DNA from: Tepidicaulis sp002389665
GTDB taxonomy: Bacteria > Pseudomonadota > Alphaproteobacteria > Parvibaculales > Parvibaculaceae
Reading direction: 5' to 3'
Length of the DNA stretch: 64,000 nt
Assembly (NCBI RefSeq): GCF_965222285.1
Contig: NZ_OZ244942.1
Span: 2,294,001 to 2,358,000, forward strand
In this document: positions 57,094 to 64,000 of the stretch, piece by piece
Position numbering within the stretch: the stretch's first letter is position 1
How the letters are laid out: the number at the start of each line of letters is the position of its first letter
Position numbers and translations under genes: made by a program
The notes under the pieces: model-generated
Seen by the model: only the letters and a program-made list of their open reading frames with translations
Databases searched by the model: none
What the model was told of the DNA's origin: nothing

Positions 57094-58092
57094 ATGAACA
57101 CGGTCAGTGAAGCAGAGGGCGATATCGTCCGCGAAGTCGAAACGGCCGGTGCCCGCATCGCAGAAGCGCGCAGCGCCGTCAATGACGTGATTTTCGGACA
57201 GACGAAAGTCGTCGAAGAAACCTTCATCACGCTGCTGGCCGGCGGCCATGCGCTGCTTGTCGGCGTGCCGGGCCTCGCCAAGACCCGCCTCGTGCACACA
57301 ATGGGCGTTGTGCTGGGCATGGAAGACAAGCGCATCCAGTTTACCCCCGATCTGATGCCCGCCGATATTGTGGGCTCGGAAGTGCTGGAGGAAAACGAGC
57401 AAGGCCGGCGCAATTTCCGCTTCATCAAGGGTCCCGTGTTCTGCCAGCTTCTCATGGCCGATGAAATCAACCGCGCCAGCCCGCGCACCCAGTCCGCGCT
57501 CTTGCAGGCGATGCAGGAACAGCATGTGACGGTGGCCGGCCAGCGCTATGAATTGCCGCGCCCCTTCCATGTGCTGGCAACGCAGAACCCGCTGGAGCAG
57601 GAAGGCACCTATCCGCTGCCTGAAGCCCAGCTCGACCGCTTTCTTTTGCAGATCGACGTGGACTACCCGGACCTTGCCGCCGAGCGGCGCATGCTGCTCG
57701 CGACGACCGGCCTCGATGAAACGCCGGTGCGCCAAATTTTGAGCAGCGAGGAACTGCGCAGCGCCCAGCGTCTGGTGCGCCGCATTCCCGTCGGCGAGCA
57801 GGTAGTGGATGCCATTCTGGAACTTGTGCGTTCCGCCCGGCCCGAAGAAGCCAATATCGCCGAAGTGACGGAGCATGTCGCCTGGGGCCCAGGTCCGCGC
57901 GCAAGCCAGGCCCTGATGCTGGCGGTGCGCGCAAGGGCGCTGACCGATGGCCGTTTCTCGCCCTCGATCGACGATGTGGCCGCCCTCGCCGCGCCGGTGC
58001 TGCGCCACCGCATGGCGCTCAATTTCGCCGCGCGGGCCGAAGGCATTACCATACCCGGCGTGATCGACCGGCTTGTGCAGCGGCTGGGCTGA
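57094..58092 (+). CDS. MoxR-family AAA+ ATPase
   Basis: ATG 57094 gives 332 residues, and ATG 57052 would add 14. The Walker A is LLVGVPGLAKTRLVH, and Walker B and its neighbours are FCQLLMADEINRASPRTQSA followed by LEQEGTYPLPEAQLDRFLL, which are strongly MoxR-type. These ATPases act with VWA-domain proteins as chaperones that assemble or activate complexes in the cell envelope. It begins the cluster with the DUF58, DUF4159 and VWA genes. Confidence 0.95.
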   Translation: MNTVSEAEGDIVREVETAGARIAEARSAVNDVIFGQTKVVEETFITLLAGGHALLVGVPGLAKTRLVHTMGVVLGMEDKRIQFTPDLMPADIVGSEVLEENEQGRRNFRFIKGPVFCQLLMADEINRASPRTQSALLQAMQEQHVTVAGQRYELPRPFHVLATQNPLEQEGTYPLPEAQLDRFLLQIDVDYPDLAAERRMLLATTGLDETPVRQILSSEELRSAQRLVRRIPVGEQVVDAILELVRSARPEEANIAEVTEHVAWGPGPRASQALMLAVRARALTDGRFSPSIDDVAALAAPVLRHRMALNFAARAEGITIPGVIDRLVQRLG

Positions 58093-58118
58093 GCAGGCCG
58101 TTTTAAAGACGAGACCAG

Positions 58119-59108
58119 ATGAGCGAAGACGCCCCCCTTTCCGGCGGCCCGAAAAGCCCCCGCGCCGAGAAGGCCCGCAGCACGCAGGCCGCGCCTGCGC
58201 GTGCGGGCTTGCGTGCCCAGGCGGAACGTCTGGCCGAGGCGCTGCCGCCGCTCCTCGTGGAAGCTGAACGCGTCGCCAATACCGTTGCGCAAGGCGTGCA
58301 CGGACGCCGCCGCTCGGGCGCCGGTGAAAGTTTCTGGCAATACCGCCGCTACCGCGCAGGCGATGCCGCTCAGCGCATCGATTGGCGCCAGTCCGGCAAA
58401 TCCAGCAAGCTTTATGTGCGCGAGACGGAATGGGAGGCAGCCGAAACGCTCTGGCTCTGGCGCGATGCCTCCGCCTCCATGGATTACCGCTCGTCCTTTG
58501 CACAAATCTCCAAGAAAGATCGCGCCACCGTGCTCGGCCTCGCACTTGCCAATCTTCTGGTGCGCGGCGGCGAGCGGGTGGCGGCGCTCGGCAGCGATAT
58601 TCCCCCTGCAACCAACCGGATGGGCCTGCGCCGCCTCGCGCATCATTATCTTTCCGAAGAAGAGAGCCTGCCGGAAAGCCTGCCCCCCGGCGCCCATGTG
58701 CCGCCTTATGCCGCTATGGTCTTCCTCAGCGATTTTCTCTCCCCGCCCGACGCGCTTGCCAAGGCGCTGCAGCCTTATGCGCACCGGGGTATCGGCGGTC
58801 ATATGGTGCAGATCATCGACCCGGCCGAAGCTGACCTTCCTTTTGAAGGACGCACGGAATTCGTCGGCGTGGAAGATCCGCGCCGGCTTCTCGTCGGCAA
58901 GGCGGAGAGCCTGCGCAGCGCCTATCACCGCCGTCTTGAAGAGCATCAGGACGCGCTGCGCCAAATCGCCCGGCGGCTCGGCTGGCACTTCACGGTTCAC
59001 CGCACGGACAGACCCGCCGAGACCTGCCTTCTCAGCCTTTACGGCCAGCTTGCCGGTATGAACCGGGGCCCCGGACGCGGCACAGCGGCTGCCAGGCAGG
59101 GAGGCTAG
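58119..59108 (+). CDS. DUF58 domain-containing protein
   Basis: The 329-residue protein has the DUF58 signature: GRRRSGAGESFWQYRRYRAG then DAAQRIDWRQSGKSSKLYVRE and WLWRDASASM, with the VWA-like metal site DASASM. Lacking strong membrane helices, it seems cytoplasmic, unlike many DUF58 proteins. DUF58 genes nearly always accompany MoxR genes, and the products are thought to work together. The next gene starts directly after its TAG. Confidence 0.93.
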   Translation: MSEDAPLSGGPKSPRAEKARSTQAAPARAGLRAQAERLAEALPPLLVEAERVANTVAQGVHGRRRSGAGESFWQYRRYRAGDAAQRIDWRQSGKSSKLYVRETEWEAAETLWLWRDASASMDYRSSFAQISKKDRATVLGLALANLLVRGGERVAALGSDIPPATNRMGLRRLAHHYLSEEESLPESLPPGAHVPPYAAMVFLSDFLSPPDALAKALQPYAHRGIGGHMVQIIDPAEADLPFEGRTEFVGVEDPRRLLVGKAESLRSAYHRRLEEHQDALRQIARRLGWHFTVHRTDRPAETCLLSLYGQLAGMNRGPGRGTAAARQGG

Positions 59109-61922
59109 ATGCTCGACCTCGGCCTTATCGGCTTTGCCCAGCCGCTCGTCCTTGCCGGTCTTGCGCTTTTGCCGGTGATCTGGTGGCTGCTGCGCGTCAC
59201 CCCGCCCGCGCCCCAGCGCGTTGCCTTTCCCCCGCTCCGCCTGCTCTTCGGCTTGCGCCAGGATGAAGAAACCGCCTCGCGCATTCCCCTTTGGCTGCTG
59301 ATGCTGCGCCTTGCCTTGGCGACGCTGCTGATCCTTGCTCTGGCAGAGCCCGTCTGGCGCCCGGCAGGCGACACGGGCCGCAGCCGCCCGCTTCTTCTCG
59401 TGCTCGATGATGGCTGGGCCGCCGCCCATAGCTGGGACAAACGTATTTCCTTTGCCCGCGCGCTGATCGAAGGAGCGGGCAACGACGACCAGCTCGTCGC
59501 CCTTGCCGCCACCTCGCCGCAAGTAAAGGCCGAGCCGCCCGTCTTTTTAGCGGCGGATGAGGCGCTAGCAAAACTGAAAGCCTTAAGCCCGCTTCCCTTG
59601 GGCCCCGCCCGCCTCGAGCTTGCCGCCCGGCTCGGCAAAATGGAAAAACCGCAAGAGGCCATCGATATCGTCTGGATCGCCAACGGGCTCGATCATGGCG
59701 AGGCGGCCAGCTTTGCCGGAAAGCTGGAAGAAATCGCCAGCGGCGGCGCGCTGAAACTCGTCACGAATGCGCCCGGCGAAGTGCCGCTCGTCCTCACCCC
59801 GCCCGCGCAAGGCGAGGACGGGCTCGAAGTCACGATCCGCCGCCTTGAGGTGCCGGAGCTGCGCGATGGCAGGGTGGAAGCGCGGGCCGAAGATGGCCGC
59901 CTTCTCGCCGAGGCCGAGTGGCAATTGCCCCGCCTTGCCACCGCTACCAAAGCCCGGCTCGACCTGCCGCTCGAATTGCGCAATGAAGTACACACGATCT
60001 CGGTCACGGGCGAGCGCTCGGCGGCAAGCAAGGTGCTTATCGATGAGCGCTGGAAGCGCCGCGCCGCGGGGCTCGTCTCCGGCAATTCTTTCGAGGCCGA
60101 CCAGCCGCTTCTTTCCGATCTTTACTACCTTGAACGCGCGCTGCGCCCCTTTGCCGATATCCGAAAAGCAAACCAGGGAGAGGCACGGCAGGGCGAGACG
60201 CAGGAAGGCGAGCGCAGTCAGATCGAAATGCTGCTTGCCGATCCGCTATCCGTGCTCTTCCTCGCCGATATCGGCACTTTAAGTGAGCGCGATGCAACGC
60301 TGGTGCGCAACTGGGTGAAGGAAGGCGGTACGCTGGTGCGCTTTGCCGGGCCGCATCTGGCCGCGCAAAGCGACGATCTTATCCCCGTTTCCTTGCGCAG
60401 CGGCGGACGCAGCCTCGGCGGTGCGCTGTCCTGGACGGAGCCGCAGCACCTTGCGCCCTTCGAAGAAAGCAGCCCCTTTGCCGGGCTCGATCTGCCGGGT
60501 GATGCGACGGTGAGCCGCCAGGTGCTGGCCGAACCGCGCGATCTTGCCTTTGCCGAAACCTGGGCGCGGCTGGAAGACGGCACACCGCTCGTCACCGCCG
60601 CACGCGAGGGAGAGGGAAGGCTCGTCCTCTTTCACATCACCGCCAATACGGATTGGTCGAACCTGCCGCTTTCCGGCCTTTTCGTTTCCATGCTCCAGCG
60701 CATCCTCGATCTTGCTCAAGGGGTCGCCGCGCAAAACGAGGGAGCGGAAGGCGGCCTTCTGATGCCGCGCCAGGTGATGACGGGCTTCGGCACCTTCACC
60801 TCCCCGCCCCCTTATGTCACGCCCATTCCCTTTGCCGAATGGACGAAGACGCGCCCGAGCGCCGAGCACCCGCCGGGTTTTTACGGCATGCAGGGCGCAG
60901 CCCGCGCGCTCAATCTCGGCAATGAAAACCTCGTACTTGCTCCGCTGCCCGCCCTGACCGGCCTCACCCGGCAGGAGGGCTTTGGCGATGCCGCCCATCA
61001 GGCGCTGCGTCCCCTGCTCCTCACTCTGGCGCTCATTCTCTTGATCGCGGATGGTTTTGCCGCGCTTTATCTGACCGGCCGCCTCAATGCGCCGCATCAG
61101 CGCCCGCGCGGCCCCCGCGTGGCAGCGCTCCTGCTGGCCGGTCTCCTAAGCGCGCCGCTCGTTGGCGGTCATGTGGCCCCCGCCAAAGCCGCCGATGACG
61201 CTTATGCGCTGAAAGCCACCAGCGAAACGCATCTGGCTTATGTGGAAACCGGCGACAAGGATCTCGACGGGCTCTCCCATGCCGCGCTTTCAGGGCTCAC
61301 CAAGCGCCTGCGCGAGCGCACGGCGCTCGAGCCAGGCGAACCCATGGGCGTCAATATCGATCAGGACGAGCTCGCTTTCTTTCCTTTTCTTTACTGGCCG
61401 GTCGCGCAGAACGCCCATGTGCTGAGCGATGCCACCGCGGCAAAGATTTCCAGCTACATGCAAAATGGCGGCATGATCCTTTTCGACACGCGCGATCAGG
61501 ACCGGGCGATTTCGGGCCTGCCCAATGAAGCAAATGAAGCCCTGCGCCAGGTGCTCGCCAAGCTCGATGTGCCGCCGCTCGAGCCGGTGCCCGCCGACCA
61601 CGTGCTCACCAAAAGCTTTTATCTTCTGCAAAGTTTTCCCGGCCGCTGGGACGGGGGGCAGGTCTGGGTGGAAGCGGCCAATCGCGGGCGCGCGCAAACC
61701 AATGACGGCGTCTCGGCCATCATCATCGGCTCGAACGATTTTGCCGGTGCCTGGGCGGAAGACCCGAACGGGCGCCCGCTCCTGCCCGTGGCGCCGGGCG
61801 GCGAGCGCCAGCGCGAATATGCCTACCGCTTCGGCGTCAATCTCGTCATGTATGCGCTGACCGGCAATTACAAAGCCGATCAGGTGCATGTGCCCGCCCT
61901 TCTCGAACGGCTCGGCCAATAG
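59109..61922 (+). CDS. BatA-like N-terminal/DUF4159 membrane protein
   Basis: The 937-residue protein has a BatA-type N-terminus with helices near residues 8-27 and 57-78 (FPPLRLLFGLRQDEETASR between them). A long periplasmic or cytoplasmic VWA-like part follows, with the helix LLLTLALILLIADGFAALYL near 637-657 and a second hydrophobic stretch near 677-700. The last 235 residues match DUF4159 (DELAFFPFLYWPVAQNAH, SSYMQNGGMILFDTRDQ). It is the envelope partner expected beside MoxR and DUF58. GGGAGG precedes ATG 59109. Confidence 0.88.
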   Translation: MLDLGLIGFAQPLVLAGLALLPVIWWLLRVTPPAPQRVAFPPLRLLFGLRQDEETASRIPLWLLMLRLALATLLILALAEPVWRPAGDTGRSRPLLLVLDDGWAAAHSWDKRISFARALIEGAGNDDQLVALAATSPQVKAEPPVFLAADEALAKLKALSPLPLGPARLELAARLGKMEKPQEAIDIVWIANGLDHGEAASFAGKLEEIASGGALKLVTNAPGEVPLVLTPPAQGEDGLEVTIRRLEVPELRDGRVEARAEDGRLLAEAEWQLPRLATATKARLDLPLELRNEVHTISVTGERSAASKVLIDERWKRRAAGLVSGNSFEADQPLLSDLYYLERALRPFADIRKANQGEARQGETQEGERSQIEMLLADPLSVLFLADIGTLSERDATLVRNWVKEGGTLVRFAGPHLAAQSDDLIPVSLRSGGRSLGGALSWTEPQHLAPFEESSPFAGLDLPGDATVSRQVLAEPRDLAFAETWARLEDGTPLVTAAREGEGRLVLFHITANTDWSNLPLSGLFVSMLQRILDLAQGVAAQNEGAEGGLLMPRQVMTGFGTFTSPPPYVTPIPFAEWTKTRPSAEHPPGFYGMQGAARALNLGNENLVLAPLPALTGLTRQEGFGDAAHQALRPLLLTLALILLIADGFAALYLTGRLNAPHQRPRGPRVAALLLAGLLSAPLVGGHVAPAKAADDAYALKATSETHLAYVETGDKDLDGLSHAALSGLTKRLRERTALEPGEPMGVNIDQDELAFFPFLYWPVAQNAHVLSDATAAKISSYMQNGGMILFDTRDQDRAISGLPNEANEALRQVLAKLDVPPLEPVPADHVLTKSFYLLQSFPGRWDGGQVWVEAANRGRAQTNDGVSAIIIGSNDFAGAWAEDPNGRPLLPVAPGGERQREYAYRFGVNLVMYALTGNYKADQVHVPALLERLGQ

Positions 61923-61931
61923 GAGCGGCGC

Positions 61932-63998
61932 ATGGGATTTTCCTTCACCTTCGCGCCGCTGCTGCCGCCTCTCTGGCTGGGGCTGCTGGCGCTTGCCTGC
62001 GCGGGGCTCAGCGCGCTTTTCATCTGGCGGCGCATGCGGGTCGGCATCTGGCGTATTCTTGCCATGGCACTGCTGCTCGCGCTCATTGCCAATCCGTCCG
62101 TGCGCCAGGAAGAGAGGGAAACCGTTCCCGATGTCGCCCTTCTCGTGGTCGATACCAGCGCCAGCATGCGCCTTGAAGAACGCGCTCAGACGGCGAAAGC
62201 TGCCAGCGAAACATTGCAGCGCGAACTCAGTAAATTCTCCGATCTTGATCTGCGCACCATCTATGCGGGCAGCGCGCCGGGCGGTGACGGCACGGCGCTT
62301 TTCACCAATATCGCTTCCTCCCTTGCCGATGTGCCCGCCGAGCGCGTGGCAGGCATCGTGCTTTTGACGGACGGGCAGGTGCATGACGTGCCCGGCAGTC
62401 TTGAGGCGTTCGGCTTCGATGCGCCGCTTCACACCGTCACGATCGGCGATCCGGGCGCTTATGACCGGCGCCTTGTGATCGAGGAAGCCCCGCGCTTCGG
62501 CATTGTGGGCGAGCCTGTCTCCATTGCCTTCCGTATCGAGGAAACGGGCCCCTCCCCCGGCAATGAGCCCGTCACCGTCACGCTGCGGCTCGACGGGGAA
62601 GATGTCGCCACCACCTTTGCCCGCCCCGGCGAGCGCGAGCGGGTGAGCGTCACGCTGCCTCATGGCGGCACGAATGTCATCGAGCTGCAGGCGGCAGGCG
62701 ATGCAAGCGAGCTGACGCTGCAGAACAACCGCGCCGTGACCACGCCTACCGGCATCCGCGACCGCCTGCGTGTGCTGCTCGTCTCCGGCGAACCTCATGC
62801 GGGCGAGCGCACCTGGCGCAATCTGCTCAAAGCTGATCCAGCAGTCGATCTCGTTCACTTCACCATTCTGCGCCCGCCGGAAAAACAGGACGGCACGCCG
62901 ATCAACGAGCTTTCGCTTATCGCCTTTCCGACGCGCGAGCTTTTCTCGCTGAAGCTCGACGAATTCGATCTCATTATCTTCGACCGCTACCGCCGGCGCG
63001 GTGTGCTGCCCATCGTCTATTTCGACAATATCGCCCAGTACGTGGCTGAAGGCGGCGCGGTGCTGACGGCGGCAGGCCCGCCTTTCGCAGGCCCCTTCAG
63101 CCTTTACCGCACGCCTCTTGCGAGCATTCTGCCTGCCCAGCCTTCCGGCACGGTGACGGAGGAAGGTTTCAAACCGGAGCTTTCGGAAAGCGGACGCAGA
63201 CATCCCGTCACCGCCGAGCTGACCGGCGGGCAAAGCACACCGCCCTCCTGGGGGCGCTGGTTCCGCCTGATCGACACACTGCAGGACAGAGGTGAGATGC
63301 TGATGAGCGGGCCGGAAGGCAAGCCGCTCCTCGTGCTCGACCGGGTGGGCGAAGGCCGGGTGGCGCAATTCATGTCCGACCAGGGCTGGCTCTGGGCGCG
63401 CGGCTTTGAAGGCGGCGGCCCGCAGGCGGAACTTCTGCGCCGCACCGCGCACTGGCTGATGAAAGAACCCGACCTTGAAGAAGAACGGCTGAGCGCAAGC
63501 GGCAAGGCGGGCCGTCTTCTCATCGAGCGCCGGACCATGGGAGCGGCGACGCCGCCTGCCGGCATCACCTATCCCTCCGGCGCGCGCGAAGAGGTACCGC
63601 TGAAAGAGGATCAGCCCGGGCTTTTCAACGCCGCGCTCGAGACGGATGAAATCGGCCTCTACCGGATCGAGCAAGGCGGGCTCACCGCGCTCACCGCCAT
63701 CGGCCCGGCCAACCCCAAGGAATATGCGCAGGTCGTGACCAGCGATGAGAAACTGCGCCCTTTGAGCGAAGCGTCGGGCGGGGGTATTTTTAATCTCATC
63801 CTGCCGGAAAACGAACCCCCGCAAGTGCGCCGGGTGCGTGCCGGGCGCGACACGCAGGGAAGCGACTGGATGGGCTTCCGCCGCAACGAGTCTTACATTC
63901 TGCGCGCCGTGACGGACGTGCCGCTCTTGAGCGGTCTGCTCGCCGCCATTGCGATGCTGGGGCTTCTACTTTTCGCCTGGTGGCGGGAGAGCCGGTAA
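61932..63998 (+). CDS. VWA-domain membrane protein, GATase1-like (MoxR cluster)
   Basis: The 688-residue protein has two N-terminal helices (residues 12-32 and 40-57), then a von Willebrand factor A domain with the MIDAS motif DTSAS (LLVVDTSASM) and LLTDGQVHD. A glutamine-amidotransferase-like middle part follows (VLLVSGEPHAGERTWRNLL, DEFDLIIFDRYRR), then a C-terminal helix near 663-685. The whole cluster looks like a MoxR-VWA envelope-assembly machine whose client is unknown. AGGAG precedes the ATG. The gene is complete, and the window ends two bases after its stop. Confidence 0.9.
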   Translation: MGFSFTFAPLLPPLWLGLLALACAGLSALFIWRRMRVGIWRILAMALLLALIANPSVRQEERETVPDVALLVVDTSASMRLEERAQTAKAASETLQRELSKFSDLDLRTIYAGSAPGGDGTALFTNIASSLADVPAERVAGIVLLTDGQVHDVPGSLEAFGFDAPLHTVTIGDPGAYDRRLVIEEAPRFGIVGEPVSIAFRIEETGPSPGNEPVTVTLRLDGEDVATTFARPGERERVSVTLPHGGTNVIELQAAGDASELTLQNNRAVTTPTGIRDRLRVLLVSGEPHAGERTWRNLLKADPAVDLVHFTILRPPEKQDGTPINELSLIAFPTRELFSLKLDEFDLIIFDRYRRRGVLPIVYFDNIAQYVAEGGAVLTAAGPPFAGPFSLYRTPLASILPAQPSGTVTEEGFKPELSESGRRHPVTAELTGGQSTPPSWGRWFRLIDTLQDRGEMLMSGPEGKPLLVLDRVGEGRVAQFMSDQGWLWARGFEGGGPQAELLRRTAHWLMKEPDLEEERLSASGKAGRLLIERRTMGAATPPAGITYPSGAREEVPLKEDQPGLFNAALETDEIGLYRIEQGGLTALTAIGPANPKEYAQVVTSDEKLRPLSEASGGGIFNLILPENEPPQVRRVRAGRDTQGSDWMGFRRNESYILRAVTDVPLLSGLLAAIAMLGLLLFAWWRESR

Positions 63999-64000
63999 GG

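Noticed and set aside
61290..63824. 844-codon minus-strand frame opposite the VWA gene
   Set aside because: It is an antisense shadow of the VWA and DUF4159 genes and has no family features.
1..64000. tRNA or rRNA genes, CRISPR arrays, prophage, transposase genes
   Set aside because: I looked for cloverleaf-like sequences, regular spaced repeats, and phage or transposase motifs on both strands and saw none. A tool such as tRNAscan-SE could still find something I missed.

Overview
The window looks like chromosomal backbone of a GC-rich alphaproteobacterium, probably in or near the Hyphomicrobiales (Rhizobiales) or Parvibaculaceae. Markers for this are the yqeY/dnaG/rpoD block, lgt-midA-pgeF, uvrC-pgsA-moaD-moaE, ubiK/ybjN/proC, a petP/petR-like MarR and response-regulator pair, a COG3660 ELM1-like protein, DUF1285-NUDIX-DUF6111-CCA polymerase, and MoxR-DUF58-DUF4159-VWA. 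I saw no tRNA or rRNA gene, CRISPR array, prophage or transposase.

Layout. 1-2316: a LysR regulator (cut by the window edge) divergent from aidB, with a perfect AT-rich palindrome between them. 2337-7416 (minus): rpoD, a leftover dnaG 3' fragment, dnaG and yqeY. 7582-13482: carA with a short coupled leader ORF, an inserted DUF559 nuclease gene abutting a palindromic repeat, carB and greA. 13490-19968: an Lrp regulator, the ELM1/2OG-oxygenase/unknown 656-residue cluster, then small exported proteins. 19965-26795: nucleoside deoxyribosyltransferase, a Ca/Na antiporter, the folate genes folM-like and folB, then uvrC, pgsA, moaD and moaE. 26810-33701: branched-chain aminotransferase, petP/petR-like regulators with a histidine kinase, an NTF2-like protein, TetR, proC, ybjN and ubiK. 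33892-41593: lgt, midA, pgeF, a lipoprotein, prs, rplY, pth and ychF. 41606-43724: VOC protein, two MaoC proteins and a dienelactone hydrolase. 43880-50073 (minus): cytochrome bc1 (petABC), then mtnP, apt, mtnA and a class II aldolase. 50380-56885: trmL, hemN divergent from hemF, ybaK, CCA polymerase and the DUF6111/NUDIX/DUF1285 operon. 57094-63998: the MoxR cluster.

How the genes work together. carAB, prs and apt feed nucleotide synthesis. petABC is the respiratory bc1 complex. hemN and hemF are the anaerobic and aerobic forms of one haem step, and a candidate FNR/FixK box lies between them. mtnP-apt-mtnA-aldolase reads as disposal of 5'-methylthioadenosine through the dihydroxyacetone-phosphate shunt rather than full methionine salvage, because no other salvage gene is present.

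The most notable anomaly is dnaG. Its 3' half (about 4878-5860) is far poorer in GC than its 5' half and all its neighbours, and the displaced native 3' end survives downstream as a frameshifted fragment. The primase therefore appears to be a chimera made by recombination with foreign DNA. Other points worth attention are the DUF559 gene plus palindrome between carA and carB, the carA leader ORF, the enlarged loop in cytochrome b, and a pair of DnaA-box-like sites in the long gap before uvrC.
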